Source: Clostridium saudiense (GTDB taxonomy: Bacteria; Bacillota; Clostridia; Clostridiales; Clostridiaceae). Taken from it: DNA of 64,000 nucleotides. The position numbers and the translations under genes were made by a program. Position 1 is the first letter of the stretch. Every line of letters begins with the position of its first letter. Shown piece by piece: positions 48,096-57,009 of this stretch. The notes beneath the pieces are model-generated. The model searched no databases, was not told the origin of the DNA, and saw nothing but the letters and a program-made list of their open reading frames with translations. The stretch spans positions 62,001-126,000 of the forward strand of contig NZ_CBYM010000006.1 of NCBI RefSeq assembly GCF_000577815.1, written 5' to 3'.

Positions 48096-48246
48096 ATAGT
48101 ATTCAATAAAATACTTATTAATATAGCCCATACCGCTCTATAATTTAATAAATTATAGAGTTTTAATAAAACCCCACACAATCACTTATTCCCTTTCTTA
48201 AGTGATTGTAATCCCTTAACCTGTGCACTTTGCACAGGTTTTTATT
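48096..48246 (+). ncRNA. Candidate structured small RNA with three hairpins
   Basis: Downstream of a sigma-A promoter are three perfect hairpins. The first is CTCTATAATTT/AAATTATAGAG (48136-48160). The second is CAATCACTTA/TAAGTGATTG with a pyrimidine loop TTCCCTTTCT (48179-48208). The third is AACCTGTGCA/TGCACAGGTT (48218-48240), ending in TTTTTATT as an intrinsic terminator. The linkers are C-rich (GCCCATACC, AACCCCACA, ATCCCTTAA), as in Firmicute regulatory RNAs that pair with Shine-Dalgarno regions. No start codon with a ribosome site was seen. I cannot match it to a named family. Confidence 0.6.
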
Positions 48247-48302
48247 CTTTATAAAACAAAAACTACCTGAGTATTATTTTCTTTATTATATTTAATTATT
48301 CA

Positions 48303-48332
48303 AAAAGCTGTATCTTTAAAGATACAGCTTTT
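48303..48332. terminator. Terminator after the M23 peptidase gene
   Basis: A 30-base palindrome AAAAGCTGTATCTTT/AAAGATACAGCTTTT lies 7 bases past the stop of the gene at 48339, with A/T-rich tails in both directions. Confidence 0.8.
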
Positions 48333-48338
48333 ATCTCT

Positions 48339-49625
48339 TTAATACGGTATATAATTTAAAGGATCAACAGCTTGCCCATTAATTCTTATTTCAAAATGTA
48401 AATGTGGGCCTGTACTATTTCCAGTTGAACCTACAGTAGCAATTACATCACCTTGCTTAACTGTATCTCCATAATCAACATCTAATGTTTGAGCATGTGG
48501 ATATAATGTTTGTACCCCATTTCCATGTCCTAAAATAATTGTATTTCCATATCCTGTAATCCACCCTGAATATTCAACTACACCACTTTTAGATGCTTTA
48601 ATTGGGTCTCCATAATTCCCTGCATAATCTATACCTTTATGTAATTTATATTCTCCTGTAACAGGATTAACTCTATATCCATAATTACTAGTAATTCTAC
48701 CTGGAACAGGTCTTAAAAATCCACTATCTGTTTGTAAATTATTGTCTACCCCATTACTCCCATTGCTACCACTAACATTATTTATTATTCTATCAAGTTC
48801 TGCTTCTAACTCTTCATTATGTGATTCTAAATGTGCTATTTCACTACTAATCTTTTCACTATCATTTTCTAAAGCAATAATACTATCTTGCTTTTCTCGT
48901 TGCATTGCTAAAAGTTCATTTCTCTTGCTTTCCTCTTCATTTTGAATTGCAACAACTTTATTTTTTGCTTCCATTATATCACTTTGCTTCTCTTCTATTG
49001 CTAACTGCGACTCTTCTTGCTCTTTAATTTTAAGTTCTATTTGTGCAATCTCATCTGATATAATTTCTTGATTTTCCTTATAGCTCTTAATTAAACTTTT
49101 ATCAAAATTTATTATTTGATTTATATTATTTAGATTTTGAAAAATTTCAAAGATATTCTTACTTTTAATTAACATGTAAATATATTGTTTTGATAAATCC
49201 ACCTTATAAACACTTCTAATTCTTGCGTCTAATAATTCCTTGATTCTATTCTCTTCCTCTTTAAGTTCCACAACATATTTCTCTTTATTTTCAACTTCTA
49301 ACTTACTTTCATTTATGGAGTTAATTAACTCAGAAATTTCACTTTGCATATTATCTATTTGTTTTTGATATTCACTTATTTCAACTTGAAGAGCATACAA
49401 CTCATTTTCCTTTTCAGTAATAATCTCTTCTAAATCACTAACTTCATCTTTTTTCCCTTGAATTTCACTATTCAGATTAGATTTTTCCTCTTCTAAACTT
49501 TCAATTTTATTTTTATTATCTTCTATTTCATTTTTAATTGAATCACTTTTTTCGGCAAAAACATAATTTGTATTAATTAACAATATAATTAATACTGCAT
49601 AAATAATTTTGTTTTTAAACTTCAT
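48339..49625 (-). CDS. Secreted coiled-coil M23 peptidase (EnvC-like)
   Basis: A probable cell-wall endopeptidase, or activator of one, in separation or morphogenesis. 428 residues: signal peptide (IIYAVLIILLINTNYVFA, about 7-24), long coiled coil (about 28-270), linker, and C-terminal M23 domain. The zinc motifs are HKGID near residue 331 and HLHFE near residue 412; LYPHAQ replaces the usual LYAHLS but keeps the His. All catalytic residues appear present. It lies downstream of a TcaA-like gene in the same direction. Confidence 0.9.
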   Translation of the reverse strand: MKFKNKIIYAVLIILLINTNYVFAEKSDSIKNEIEDNKNKIESLEEEKSNLNSEIQGKKDEVSDLEEIITEKENELYALQVEISEYQKQIDNMQSEISELINSINESKLEVENKEKYVVELKEEENRIKELLDARIRSVYKVDLSKQYIYMLIKSKNIFEIFQNLNNINQIINFDKSLIKSYKENQEIISDEIAQIELKIKEQEESQLAIEEKQSDIMEAKNKVVAIQNEEESKRNELLAMQREKQDSIIALENDSEKISSEIAHLESHNEELEAELDRIINNVSGSNGSNGVDNNLQTDSGFLRPVPGRITSNYGYRVNPVTGEYKLHKGIDYAGNYGDPIKASKSGVVEYSGWITGYGNTIILGHGNGVQTLYPHAQTLDVDYGDTVKQGDVIATVGSTGNSTGPHLHFEIRINGQAVDPLNYIPY

Positions 49626-49659
49626 ATATCCCCCATCTTATCATCATTTGTTTTAAACT

Positions 49660-50925
49660 TTACTCTATTTCAACCTTTTGTATTTCAGTTATTCGAAAGT
49701 TATTATCAATATATTCTAATCCTAATATAAATGAACTCTCATTATAAGTTTTAAAGAAAGGTAATATTTTTTTATAGATATTATAATTAATCTTTGTTAC
49801 AACACTTGCCTTATATACACTATCTTCATATTTAAAATCACTTTTTTCAATTTCTACATTCATATCTGCAATTTCATAATTATTAGAAAATAGTAATGTT
49901 TTTTCATTTATATAATTATATACTGAATCTCTAACACTCTCTGTACAATTAATGATGTTCTCCTTATTTCTTTTATTTAATCCTTCAAATACGGATTCAT
50001 AAAACCCATTAATATCTTTACTTACAATATTAATTAATTCATCATTTACCATGCTTATATCTAGCTTAATATATTCCTGATTACTTATATTTTCTTCATC
50101 ACTTTCTATAGTTCCCCAAGGAAATTCTCTCTGTAATTTAATTACTATATCTTTTTCCTTAGGTATAGGCCCAAAGTTTTTAATCTCCTTTGCTAATAAA
50201 CCTGTATTCTCATTATTTATTAATACCTTTGCATCATCAAAATTTGAATATAAAGTAACATAATTGCCATCAATCTTAAGTTCAACCTTTTTGTCTTCAA
50301 GTATGCTTATATTAATATCATTACAAATATCTCCAAATTGTGTTTCATAAGTATATTTAACATTATAAATACCTGGAATAACATCAAACTGGGCAACATC
50401 CTGCAAATTAAATTTCTTATCTTCAAATTCAACCTTTATATCTTTTGTGTTAGTAGTAAATTCAACTTCAACAGTATCTAAAGCAATATAATATCTTTTA
50501 TAAAATAGTCCTTGCTTACTTTTTATTTCAAAATTTCCGTATTCTCCATTTTTTCTTAATTCATTTATTAATTTTTTTATTTTATCTTCATTTCCACTGT
50601 AATAATTAAAAAGAGGCTTAAATTCACTTTCTGATATTTTTTCATCCCTTACTCTTATAATTTTAGCTATTTTGAAGCTATTTTCAGTAATTAATGACTT
50701 TTTTAAATCCTCTAGCATTTCCTCTTCACTTATATTTATTGCATTAAACAATATAAATCCAAAAATCATCATAAAAGAAATTAATGAAATAATAATTACC
50801 TTAGTTCTATTTAATACTTCTATTATCCCTAATTCTTTTATATTTTTTATATCACTTATTTTACATTCTAAATAAACTTTAAATTTGTTGGCCATATTCT
50901 TAAACATAATAGTTCCTTTTGCCAT
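49660..50925 (-). CDS. TcaA/YvbJ-like membrane protein
   Basis: 421 residues: a cytoplasmic N terminus of about 45 residues, one membrane helix (VIIISLISFMMIFGFILF), then a long extracytoplasmic part with beta-rich repeats. The layout recalls TcaA/YvbJ wall-stress proteins, but those start with a zinc ribbon, which is absent here; only one Cys (YLECK) precedes the helix. ATG 50925 has GGAG nine bases upstream; an ATG at 50907 also has a site. Six bases separate it from the gene at 50932. Confidence 0.65.
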   Translation of the reverse strand: MAKGTIMFKNMANKFKVYLECKISDIKNIKELGIIEVLNRTKVIIISLISFMMIFGFILFNAINISEEEMLEDLKKSLITENSFKIAKIIRVRDEKISESEFKPLFNYYSGNEDKIKKLINELRKNGEYGNFEIKSKQGLFYKRYYIALDTVEVEFTTNTKDIKVEFEDKKFNLQDVAQFDVIPGIYNVKYTYETQFGDICNDINISILEDKKVELKIDGNYVTLYSNFDDAKVLINNENTGLLAKEIKNFGPIPKEKDIVIKLQREFPWGTIESDEENISNQEYIKLDISMVNDELINIVSKDINGFYESVFEGLNKRNKENIINCTESVRDSVYNYINEKTLLFSNNYEIADMNVEIEKSDFKYEDSVYKASVVTKINYNIYKKILPFFKTYNESSFILGLEYIDNNFRITEIQKVEIE

Positions 50926-50931
50926 TTAATC

Positions 50932-51270
50932 TTACTCCAAAATATCTATAATCCATTTTCCACAATCAACACACTTATATAATCTTATTACAAATAAATC
51001 CATTATTTCACCTTGTGCTCTTGTAGGATTATTTTCAAGTTCTTCCTTAGTTATAAACTCATCATTTCCATCTATAAATCCTTGAATTTCTACTATATAA
51101 TTTTTATTGGTTTTATTACAACATTCATTTTCACCAACACATTCAATTTCATCATAACTTAAAAAATTTTGCAGTTCTTCAATTATAGGAATTATATCTT
51201 CATATTCATTTATATTATCTAAAAAATCCTCTTCATTAAAATTCAAATCATTAATACTAAATAATCTCAT
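50932..51270 (-). CDS. Small acidic protein with a C-terminal CxxC, unknown
   Basis: 112 residues from ATG 51270, placed nine bases after AAGGAG; an ATG at 51279 directly abuts that site. Very acidic first half (NEEDFLDNINEYEDIIPIIEE). Then C-x4-C-x2-CC (VGENECC region) and a CVDCGKW motif near the end, suggesting a zinc knuckle. It probably forms an operon with the TcaA-like gene, and might supply the zinc-binding part missing there. That is conjecture. Confidence 0.6.
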   Translation of the reverse strand: MRLFSINDLNFNEEDFLDNINEYEDIIPIIEELQNFLSYDEIECVGENECCNKTNKNYIVEIQGFIDGNDEFITKEELENNPTRAQGEIMDLFVIRLYKCVDCGKWIIDILE

Positions 51271-51466
51271 TTTCTTCATCTCCTTGTGTAATTAGTTTAC
51301 ACTTTCATAATATACTACATTTCCTGTGCTATTCAACATTTTATTTCATTATTCAGTGTTTTATTTATTTATATGATGAATAATACTTGAATAATTTATC
51401 GCTTTATATTAAATTAATGTTTGAATATAGTTATAAAATTTTAATAATAAATTAGGAGAGAGATCA

Positions 51467-52057
51467 ATGAAAAATAAAAAAAAATCTAGCTCTAAGACTA
51501 GAAGACTTGTTCTCATAGGAGCTCTAGGTGGAATTTCAATATTCCTTGGTGTAAGCGGATTAGGATTAATACGTTTACCAATATTCAGTCTTACTATTAT
51601 GCATATTCCTGTAATCATAGGAGCATTATTAGAAGGCCCAGTAGTCGGAATATCAGTAGGTTTAATTTTTGGATTATTTTCAATGTATCAAAACATTACT
51701 GCTCCTGGCTTAACTTCTTTTATATTCTGGAATCCTATTGTGGCATTAATTCCAAGAATGTTAATTGGTATTGTAGCTTATTATTCATTCAAACTATTTA
51801 AAAGTAAAATTAAAAATACAGGAGTATGTGCTGGAATAGCTGCAGTTTTAGGAACATTAACTAATACAATTGGTGTATTAGGATTAACTTATATTCTATA
51901 TCTTGATCAATATGCACAAGCTAGAGAAATTTCAAGAGAAGCTGTTGCTGGCACTTTGCTTACTGTTGGATTAACAAACGGAATTCCTGAAGCTATAGTT
52001 TCAGCCCTAATAACAATTCCAATAGTCGTTACAATGCTTAAACTTAAAAGAAATTAA
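51467..52057 (+). CDS. ECF transporter S (substrate-binding) component
   Basis: A 196-residue integral membrane protein with six hydrophobic segments and the N-terminal RLVLIGALGGISIFLGV typical of ECF S proteins, which bind vitamins or other micronutrients. It then engages a shared EcfAA'T module. No energising subunits or riboswitch lie nearby, so it is a solitary group II S component. Substrate cannot be deduced. AGGAGAG precedes the ATG, and a terminator follows. Confidence 0.85.
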   Translation: MKNKKKSSSKTRRLVLIGALGGISIFLGVSGLGLIRLPIFSLTIMHIPVIIGALLEGPVVGISVGLIFGLFSMYQNITAPGLTSFIFWNPIVALIPRMLIGIVAYYSFKLFKSKIKNTGVCAGIAAVLGTLTNTIGVLGLTYILYLDQYAQAREISREAVAGTLLTVGLTNGIPEAIVSALITIPIVVTMLKLKRN

Positions 52058-52066
52058 CTATTTTTG

Positions 52067-52105
52067 AATGCATATTTTGATAAACTTCTTATCAAAATAT
52101 GCATT
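52067..52105 (+). terminator. Terminator after the ECF S gene
   Basis: A 17-bp stem (52067-52083 with 52089-52105; AATGCATATTTTGATAA paired to its complement) is followed by GAATTTTCTTTT. It lies 10 bases past the stop. Confidence 0.83.
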
Positions 52106-52283
52106 GAATTTTCTTTTATGATATTTTTCCACTTCCACATCTTAGTTAATATATTCTTTTTTTCCTATACTTCCTTTACTTTTATAGATTATATAATTTA
52201 CTTCTACACATAATACTAGTGTAAGTAAGAAAGATTACTTACAAAGGAAAATAAATATTAATTTATTTAAAGGAGGGTCTTTT

Positions 52284-52466
52284 ATGGCTCAAAAGTTAGT
52301 ACCAGAAGCAAAAAACGGATTATCAAAATTTAAGAATGAAGTAGCAAGCGAAATGGGTGTTCCTTTCACAGACTACAACGGAAACTTAACTTCTAAACAA
52401 TGCGGAAGCGTTGGTGGAGAAATGGTTAAGAGAATGGTTGAACAATACGAACAAGGAATGAAATAA
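52284..52466 (+). CDS. Alpha/beta-type small acid-soluble spore protein
   Basis: A 60-residue DNA-binding SASP that coats forespore DNA and serves as an amino acid store at germination. Key features are FKNEVASEMGVPF with the GPR protease cleavage site, and GGEMVKRMVEQYEQ. AAAGGAGG precedes the ATG. A CATAATACTA sequence at 52209-52218 resembles a sigma-G -10, but the -35 is poor. Monocistronic. Confidence 0.96.
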   Translation: MAQKLVPEAKNGLSKFKNEVASEMGVPFTDYNGNLTSKQCGSVGGEMVKRMVEQYEQGMK

Positions 52467-52498
52467 CTAACTCCACAAAAAAATAAGTTAATAAAATT

Positions 52499-52540
52499 AG
52501 AGAGTGTGAATATTGCATAATATTTACACTCTCTTCCTTT
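52499..52540 (+). terminator. Terminator after the SASP gene
   Basis: A 16-bp stem with one G-T pair (AGAGAGTGTGAATATT, 52499-52514, with AATATTTACACTCTCT, 52519-52534) closes on GCAT and is followed by TCCTTTTTTC. Confidence 0.87.
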
Positions 52541-52599
52541 TTTCTTTTAAAATGATAATAAATTTTATTAACAGTTATAAATAAATATCATCATCATAT

Positions 52600-53385
52600 T
52601 TATATTAAAACTTCTACCCCATAGTGATCTGAGATAATATGTTTATTATCTTTATTAAAGATAACTTTAGATCTCAAAACTTTTATTTCTCTATTTGTCA
52701 GTATTAAATCTAATCTTTTATCTTCTTCTTGCATTTCCCATCCTGCAATTTTACCTTTTACTGTAACACCATCATCTTTTTCCTCAGCCATTACATAAGT
52801 GTCTTTTAAACCTAATTTCATTAAATAATCATAACCTTCATTTCTTACATATGCATTATTATTAAAATCCCCCATAACAAAAGCTAATCTATCATCACTT
52901 ATATTTTCAATAAGCATATCAGCATGATATTTAAAAGGTTCTATATCATCATTCCACCATCCAGTATGACAACTATAAAAATCAACATCATTACCTTCAA
53001 TATTAACTGTGATACTTATAATTTTTCTACTTCTATAATTTCTTTTATTATCACTTTTAGAAACATAAAATGATTTACAATCTTTTATTTTATGTTTAGT
53101 TAATATGGCTAATCCTTCTTCATATATATCATAACCTATATGGGAGTAATCCCATATAAAGTTATATTTACTTTCATTAATTTTATTTAACTCTTCAATT
53201 AATAGCTGTGCAAAATTATCCTCTTTTATCATAGCCTGTAATAATTTCGAATTAATTTTTTGACTAACTTCTTGAAGCGCTATGACATCATATTGTTTTT
53301 CTTTTATTATCTTAGCCAAATATTTAATTTTTTCAATTTGATTATCTTCTTGCCAAGAATGACAATTTAAAGTTAAAAGCTTCAT
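52600..53385 (-). CDS. Endonuclease/exonuclease/phosphatase (EEP) family hydrolase
   Basis: 261 residues with the DNase I-like fold motifs: LTLNCHSW (Asn), ALQEVSQ (Glu, metal), FYSCHTGWWND, MGDFNN (Asp-Asn) and ISDHYGVEV (Asp-His). There is no signal peptide, so it acts in the cytoplasm. The gene follows the PTS gene by one base in the alpha-glucoside operon. That argues for a role with sugar phosphates or a linked regulatory step rather than nucleic acid repair. Substrate unknown. Confidence 0.82.
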   Translation of the reverse strand: MKLLTLNCHSWQEDNQIEKIKYLAKIIKEKQYDVIALQEVSQKINSKLLQAMIKEDNFAQLLIEELNKINESKYNFIWDYSHIGYDIYEEGLAILTKHKIKDCKSFYVSKSDNKRNYRSRKIISITVNIEGNDVDFYSCHTGWWNDDIEPFKYHADMLIENISDDRLAFVMGDFNNNAYVRNEGYDYLMKLGLKDTYVMAEEKDDGVTVKGKIAGWEMQEEDKRLDLILTNREIKVLRSKVIFNKDNKHIISDHYGVEVLI

Positions 53386-53386
53386 A

Positions 53387-55054
53387 TTATACTCCTAATA
53401 AATCTTGAATATCAGATTTTAAAACATCTGCCTTTGGCCCATATATTGCTTGTACTCCATTATCTTTTAATATTAATCCTAATGCACCATTTCTCTTCCA
53501 CTCTTTTTCTTCAGCTACTTTAGAAACTTCCTTTACAGTAACTCTTAACCTAGTCATACAAGCATCTACATCTTCAATATTTTCTTTCTCTCCTAATAAA
53601 GAAATTATTTTTACGGCTAATGTATCGTTAGCTGTTGTTTTATCTACAGCCACTTCCTTGACCTCTTCACTTTCCTTTTCTTCATCATAGTTTCCTAGAC
53701 GTCCTGGAGTAGGTATTTTAAATTTTTTAATGCAGAAATTAAATACTCCAAAATTAATTCCGAAAAACGCTAAACATGCAATTATAAAATTAATAACATC
53801 TCCAACTAATCCAGCATTAACAAGCATTGGTATACGAGTTATAAGTTCTATTGCTCCAAAGGCATGAACTCTTAAATTTATTATATCTGCTAATGCAAAT
53901 GCTAAACCTGTAAGTATTGCATAAACAATATAAAGTACTGGTGAGATAAACATAAATAAGAATTCTATTGGTTCACTTACACCTGTTAAAAATACTGCTA
54001 ATCCTATAGATACAAACATAGATTTATATTTTTTCTTCTTATCTGCATCAACATTTTTATACATAGCAAAGGCAACCCCTAATAATGATGCAGTTGATAA
54101 AATTACTTGTCCTACTTTAAATCTTGCTGGAACAACTGTAGCTAATAAGTTATTATATTCTGTCATATTTCCTGCAGATTTAAAGTTAATTAAATCTGTA
54201 ATCCATGCAAACCACAATGGATCTTGCCCTGCAATCACAGTTCCTGCAGCTGCACCAGTTAAAGATGTATAAACCCCACCTAACTCAGTATAGTTAACAG
54301 GAATAGTAAGCATATGATGTAAACCAAATGGTAGTAACAAACGTTCTAAAGCTCCATATATAAATGGTGCTAAAACAGGAGCCGTATCTTTTGAATTTGC
54401 AAGCCAAATACCAAAACTATTTAATGCCCCTTGTGCAAAAGGCCATACTATTGATAATACTAATGCTGTAATTGTTGACCATAAAATAACAACGAAAGGA
54501 ACAAATCTTTTTCCATTAAAAAAGCTTAAAGCTTGTGGTAGTTTATTATAATTGTAATATTTATTAAATAATGTTGCTCCTAAGAAACCTGAGATAATAC
54601 CAATAAACACTCCCATATTAAGTGCTGGTGATCCTAAAACATTTGTGAAGTAATCTGGAACAGTTAATGTAGCTCCTAATAAAGATTTAACTGTTGCTGT
54701 ACTATCAGATAACATTTCTGTAGTTACACCAAAAATTGCTCCTGTAATACGATTAATTAACACAAATGATAATAATCCTGCAAAAGCCCCTCCAGCTCTT
54801 TCTTTAGCCCATGATCCACCTATTGCAACTGCAAATAATATATGAAGATTTCCTATAATGCTCCACCCTATATTATCCATTACTCTAGATATAGCTTGTA
54901 TTATATCAGCTTCAAAATACATTCCTAAAAGCTTACCAAAAGTAATCATTAATCCAGCTGCTGGCATAACAGCTATAACTACTAATAAAGCTTTTCCGAA
55001 TTTTTGCCAAAAATCAAATGATAATAATTTGCCCTTTTTCTTTGTTTTACCCAT
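53387..55054 (-). CDS. PTS alpha-glucoside transporter, subunit IICB
   Basis: Imports and phosphorylates a sugar, probably maltose or a related alpha-glucoside. 555 residues from ATG 55054 (AAAAGGGGAA upstream). The IIC domain (1-430) has about ten helices and the VSEPIEFLF signature. The IIB domain (about 475-555) carries the phospho-Cys in DVDACMTRLRV. No IIA domain is fused, so a general EIIA must serve it. Flanked by a GH13 glucosidase and a LacI-type regulator. Confidence 0.9.
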   Translation of the reverse strand: MGKTKKKGKLLSFDFWQKFGKALLVVIAVMPAAGLMITFGKLLGMYFEADIIQAISRVMDNIGWSIIGNLHILFAVAIGGSWAKERAGGAFAGLLSFVLINRITGAIFGVTTEMLSDSTATVKSLLGATLTVPDYFTNVLGSPALNMGVFIGIISGFLGATLFNKYYNYNKLPQALSFFNGKRFVPFVVILWSTITALVLSIVWPFAQGALNSFGIWLANSKDTAPVLAPFIYGALERLLLPFGLHHMLTIPVNYTELGGVYTSLTGAAAGTVIAGQDPLWFAWITDLINFKSAGNMTEYNNLLATVVPARFKVGQVILSTASLLGVAFAMYKNVDADKKKKYKSMFVSIGLAVFLTGVSEPIEFLFMFISPVLYIVYAILTGLAFALADIINLRVHAFGAIELITRIPMLVNAGLVGDVINFIIACLAFFGINFGVFNFCIKKFKIPTPGRLGNYDEEKESEEVKEVAVDKTTANDTLAVKIISLLGEKENIEDVDACMTRLRVTVKEVSKVAEEKEWKRNGALGLILKDNGVQAIYGPKADVLKSDIQDLLGV

Positions 55055-55129
55055 TTTAAATTCCCCTTTTTTCATTTGCAATGTAATTTATTACAAATAT
55101 TTTTAATTATTAATACTTTTAAATATTCT

Positions 55130-56794
55130 TTATTTTATAACCTTATAAATTCTTGCTTCATATGGCCTTAAATCAAACTCAGTTAATAAAGCATGTTTTT
55201 CAACATTATAATTACTTAATAATAATCCATCACTATGAAGGTTAATATCATAAGAATACTTAACATTATCATGAGATAAATTAACTATTATTACAAATTC
55301 CTCTTCCCTCATAATTCTCGTATAAGCATATATTTTCTCATGATCTTCTAGTATTAAATCATAACTACCATATATAAGAGTTTTATTTTCTTTTCTTATA
55401 TTAATCATTTTTTTATAAAAGTTTAAAATAGAATTTTCATCTTTTAATTGATCTTTTACATTTATATATTTATGATTTTTATTTATTTTGATCCACGGCT
55501 TTCCAGTAGTAAATCCAGAATTTTCACTACTATCCCATTGCATTGGAGTACGTGAATTATCTCTTGATACTGCCCATACATATTTTAATGCTTCCTCACC
55601 ACTTAATCCTTGTTCAACCTTTTCCTTATAGATATTTATTCCCTTAACATCGTTATAGTCATAAATAGAATCAAATTTTACATTTGTCATCCCTATCTCT
55701 TGTCCTTGATAAATGAATGGTGTACCTTGTTGCATAAAATACATAAGACCAAAAGCAGTTGCACATTCTTTTAAGTATTCTTTATCATTTCCCCAAGTTG
55801 ATGTAACTCTAGGTATATCATGATTTTCTATATATAGTGCATTCCACCCTTTTCCATCCAAAGCTTTTTGCCATTTTGTTAATACTTTCTTATAATTTCT
55901 AACATTAAAATTGTTCTCACTTTCAGCTCCCCATAAATGTAAGTGTTCGAATTGGAATATCATATTAAACTTCCCATCTTTTTCTCCAACCCACAAATCT
56001 GCTTCTTCAGCATCTACTCCATTAGCTTCTCCTACAGTCATAATGTCATACTTATCGAAAGTTCTTTCTTTAAGTTCTTTTAAATATTTATGAATTCCAG
56101 AAACATTCATATGTTTATCAAATGATTCTACATATTTTAACCCTTTAGGGTTTGGCATATCTACTAATCCATCTTCTTTTTTAATATGACTTATTGCATC
56201 TACTCTAAATCCATCAATTCCTTTATCTAACCACCAGTTTATCATTGAATAAATAGCTTCTCTTACTTCTTTATTATCCCAATTTAAATCTGGTTGTTTC
56301 TTAGTAAATAAATGCATAAAATATTCTTCTGTATTTTTATCAAATTCCCATACAGATCCCTTAAAAATACTTTCCCAATTATTAGGCTCCTTATTATCCT
56401 TTCCAGCTCTCCAAATATACCAATCTCTTTTTGGATTATCTTTTGATGATTTTGATTCTATAAACCATTTATGTTCATCGCTTGTATGATTTACAACTAA
56501 ATCAATTATCAATTTCATCTGTCTAGCATGTACTTCCCTAAGTAATTCATCAAAATCATCCATATTCCCAAAATCACTCATAATATCTTGATAATCACTA
56601 ATATCATATCCATTATCATCATTTGGAGATTTATACATAGGACATATCCAAATAACATCAATTCCTAAATCTTTTAAATAATCTAACTTAGATGTTATTC
56701 CTTTTAAATCCCCAATTCCATCACCATTAGAATCTTTAAAACTTCTTGGATATATTTGATACCCAACCGCTTCTTTCCACCAAACTCTCTCCAT
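55130..56794 (-). CDS. GH13 alpha-glucosidase (oligo-1,6-glucosidase / sucrose-isomaltase type)
   Basis: A cytoplasmic glycoside hydrolase, 554 residues. Catalytic residues are in place: nucleophile Asp in GFRVDAISH, acid/base Glu in TVGEANG, and stabiliser Asp in ENHDIPR. The N terminus KEAVGYQIYPRSFKDSNGDGIGDLKGI is typical. It may act on the phosphorylated or unphosphorylated disaccharide; the former would need a phospho-alpha-glucosidase, usually GH4, so hydrolysis of free or 6-phospho sugars (TreC-like) is possible. First gene of the operon. Confidence 0.92.
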   Translation of the reverse strand: MERVWWKEAVGYQIYPRSFKDSNGDGIGDLKGITSKLDYLKDLGIDVIWICPMYKSPNDDNGYDISDYQDIMSDFGNMDDFDELLREVHARQMKLIIDLVVNHTSDEHKWFIESKSSKDNPKRDWYIWRAGKDNKEPNNWESIFKGSVWEFDKNTEEYFMHLFTKKQPDLNWDNKEVREAIYSMINWWLDKGIDGFRVDAISHIKKEDGLVDMPNPKGLKYVESFDKHMNVSGIHKYLKELKERTFDKYDIMTVGEANGVDAEEADLWVGEKDGKFNMIFQFEHLHLWGAESENNFNVRNYKKVLTKWQKALDGKGWNALYIENHDIPRVTSTWGNDKEYLKECATAFGLMYFMQQGTPFIYQGQEIGMTNVKFDSIYDYNDVKGINIYKEKVEQGLSGEEALKYVWAVSRDNSRTPMQWDSSENSGFTTGKPWIKINKNHKYINVKDQLKDENSILNFYKKMINIRKENKTLIYGSYDLILEDHEKIYAYTRIMREEEFVIIVNLSHDNVKYSYDINLHSDGLLLSNYNVEKHALLTEFDLRPYEARIYKVIK

Positions 56795-56811
56795 ATTTTC
56801 ACCCCTAATTC

Positions 56812-56827
56812 ATGCAATCGGTTGCAT
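56812..56827. promoter_or_regulatory. LacI-type operator, copy 2
   Basis: ATGCAATCGGTTGCAT, a near-perfect palindrome with a central CG of the kind bound by LacI/GalR proteins. It sits between the predicted promoter and the ribosome site of the glucosidase gene, identical to the copy at 57010. Probable repressor: the LacI-family protein encoded at 57037-58035. Confidence 0.85.
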
Positions 56828-56839
56828 AACTGTTTAAAT

Positions 56840-56869
56840 AATATGTACAGCTTCACAGCTGTACATATT
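56840..56869 (-). other. Stable hairpin in the glucosidase leader
   Basis: A 13-bp perfect stem AATATGTACAGCT/AGCTGTACATATT with a TCAC loop lies in the predicted 5' leader, 45 bases before the ATG. No T-run follows, so it is not a terminator by itself. It may protect the mRNA 5' region. Confidence 0.7.
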
Positions 56870-56870
56870 A

Positions 56871-56897
56871 AAAAAAGACTATAAGCTTGTCTTTTTT
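56871..56897 (-). terminator. Terminator-like hairpin near the start of the glucosidase leader
   Basis: On the minus strand AAAAAAGAC pairs with GTCTTTTTT, followed by TAATATG. It lies 9 or more bases after the predicted transcription start. It could be the terminator of the regulator gene, or a leader attenuator. AT-rich and weak. Confidence 0.5.
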
Positions 56898-56912
56898 AAA
56901 ATTTCTAAATTT

Positions 56913-56941
56913 AATATAACATTTTAAGAAATTGTTTACAA
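56913..56941 (-). promoter_or_regulatory. Candidate promoter of the alpha-glucoside operon
   Basis: On the minus strand TTGTAA (56941-56936) and TATATT (56918-56913) are 17 bases apart. The two operators lie on either side, one upstream and one downstream. Confidence 0.5.
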
Positions 56942-57009
56942 CACTAATTTGGGCCAAAATTTCTCAAATTTTACGATTACATTTATTTATCTTCCTTTTT
57001 CTCTCATTA

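Noticed and set aside
56840..56897. The two leader hairpins before the alpha-glucosidase gene as a sugar-sensing riboswitch
   Set aside because: The hairpins are simple perfect stems with no conserved unpaired core. Control is explained by the LacI-type operators.
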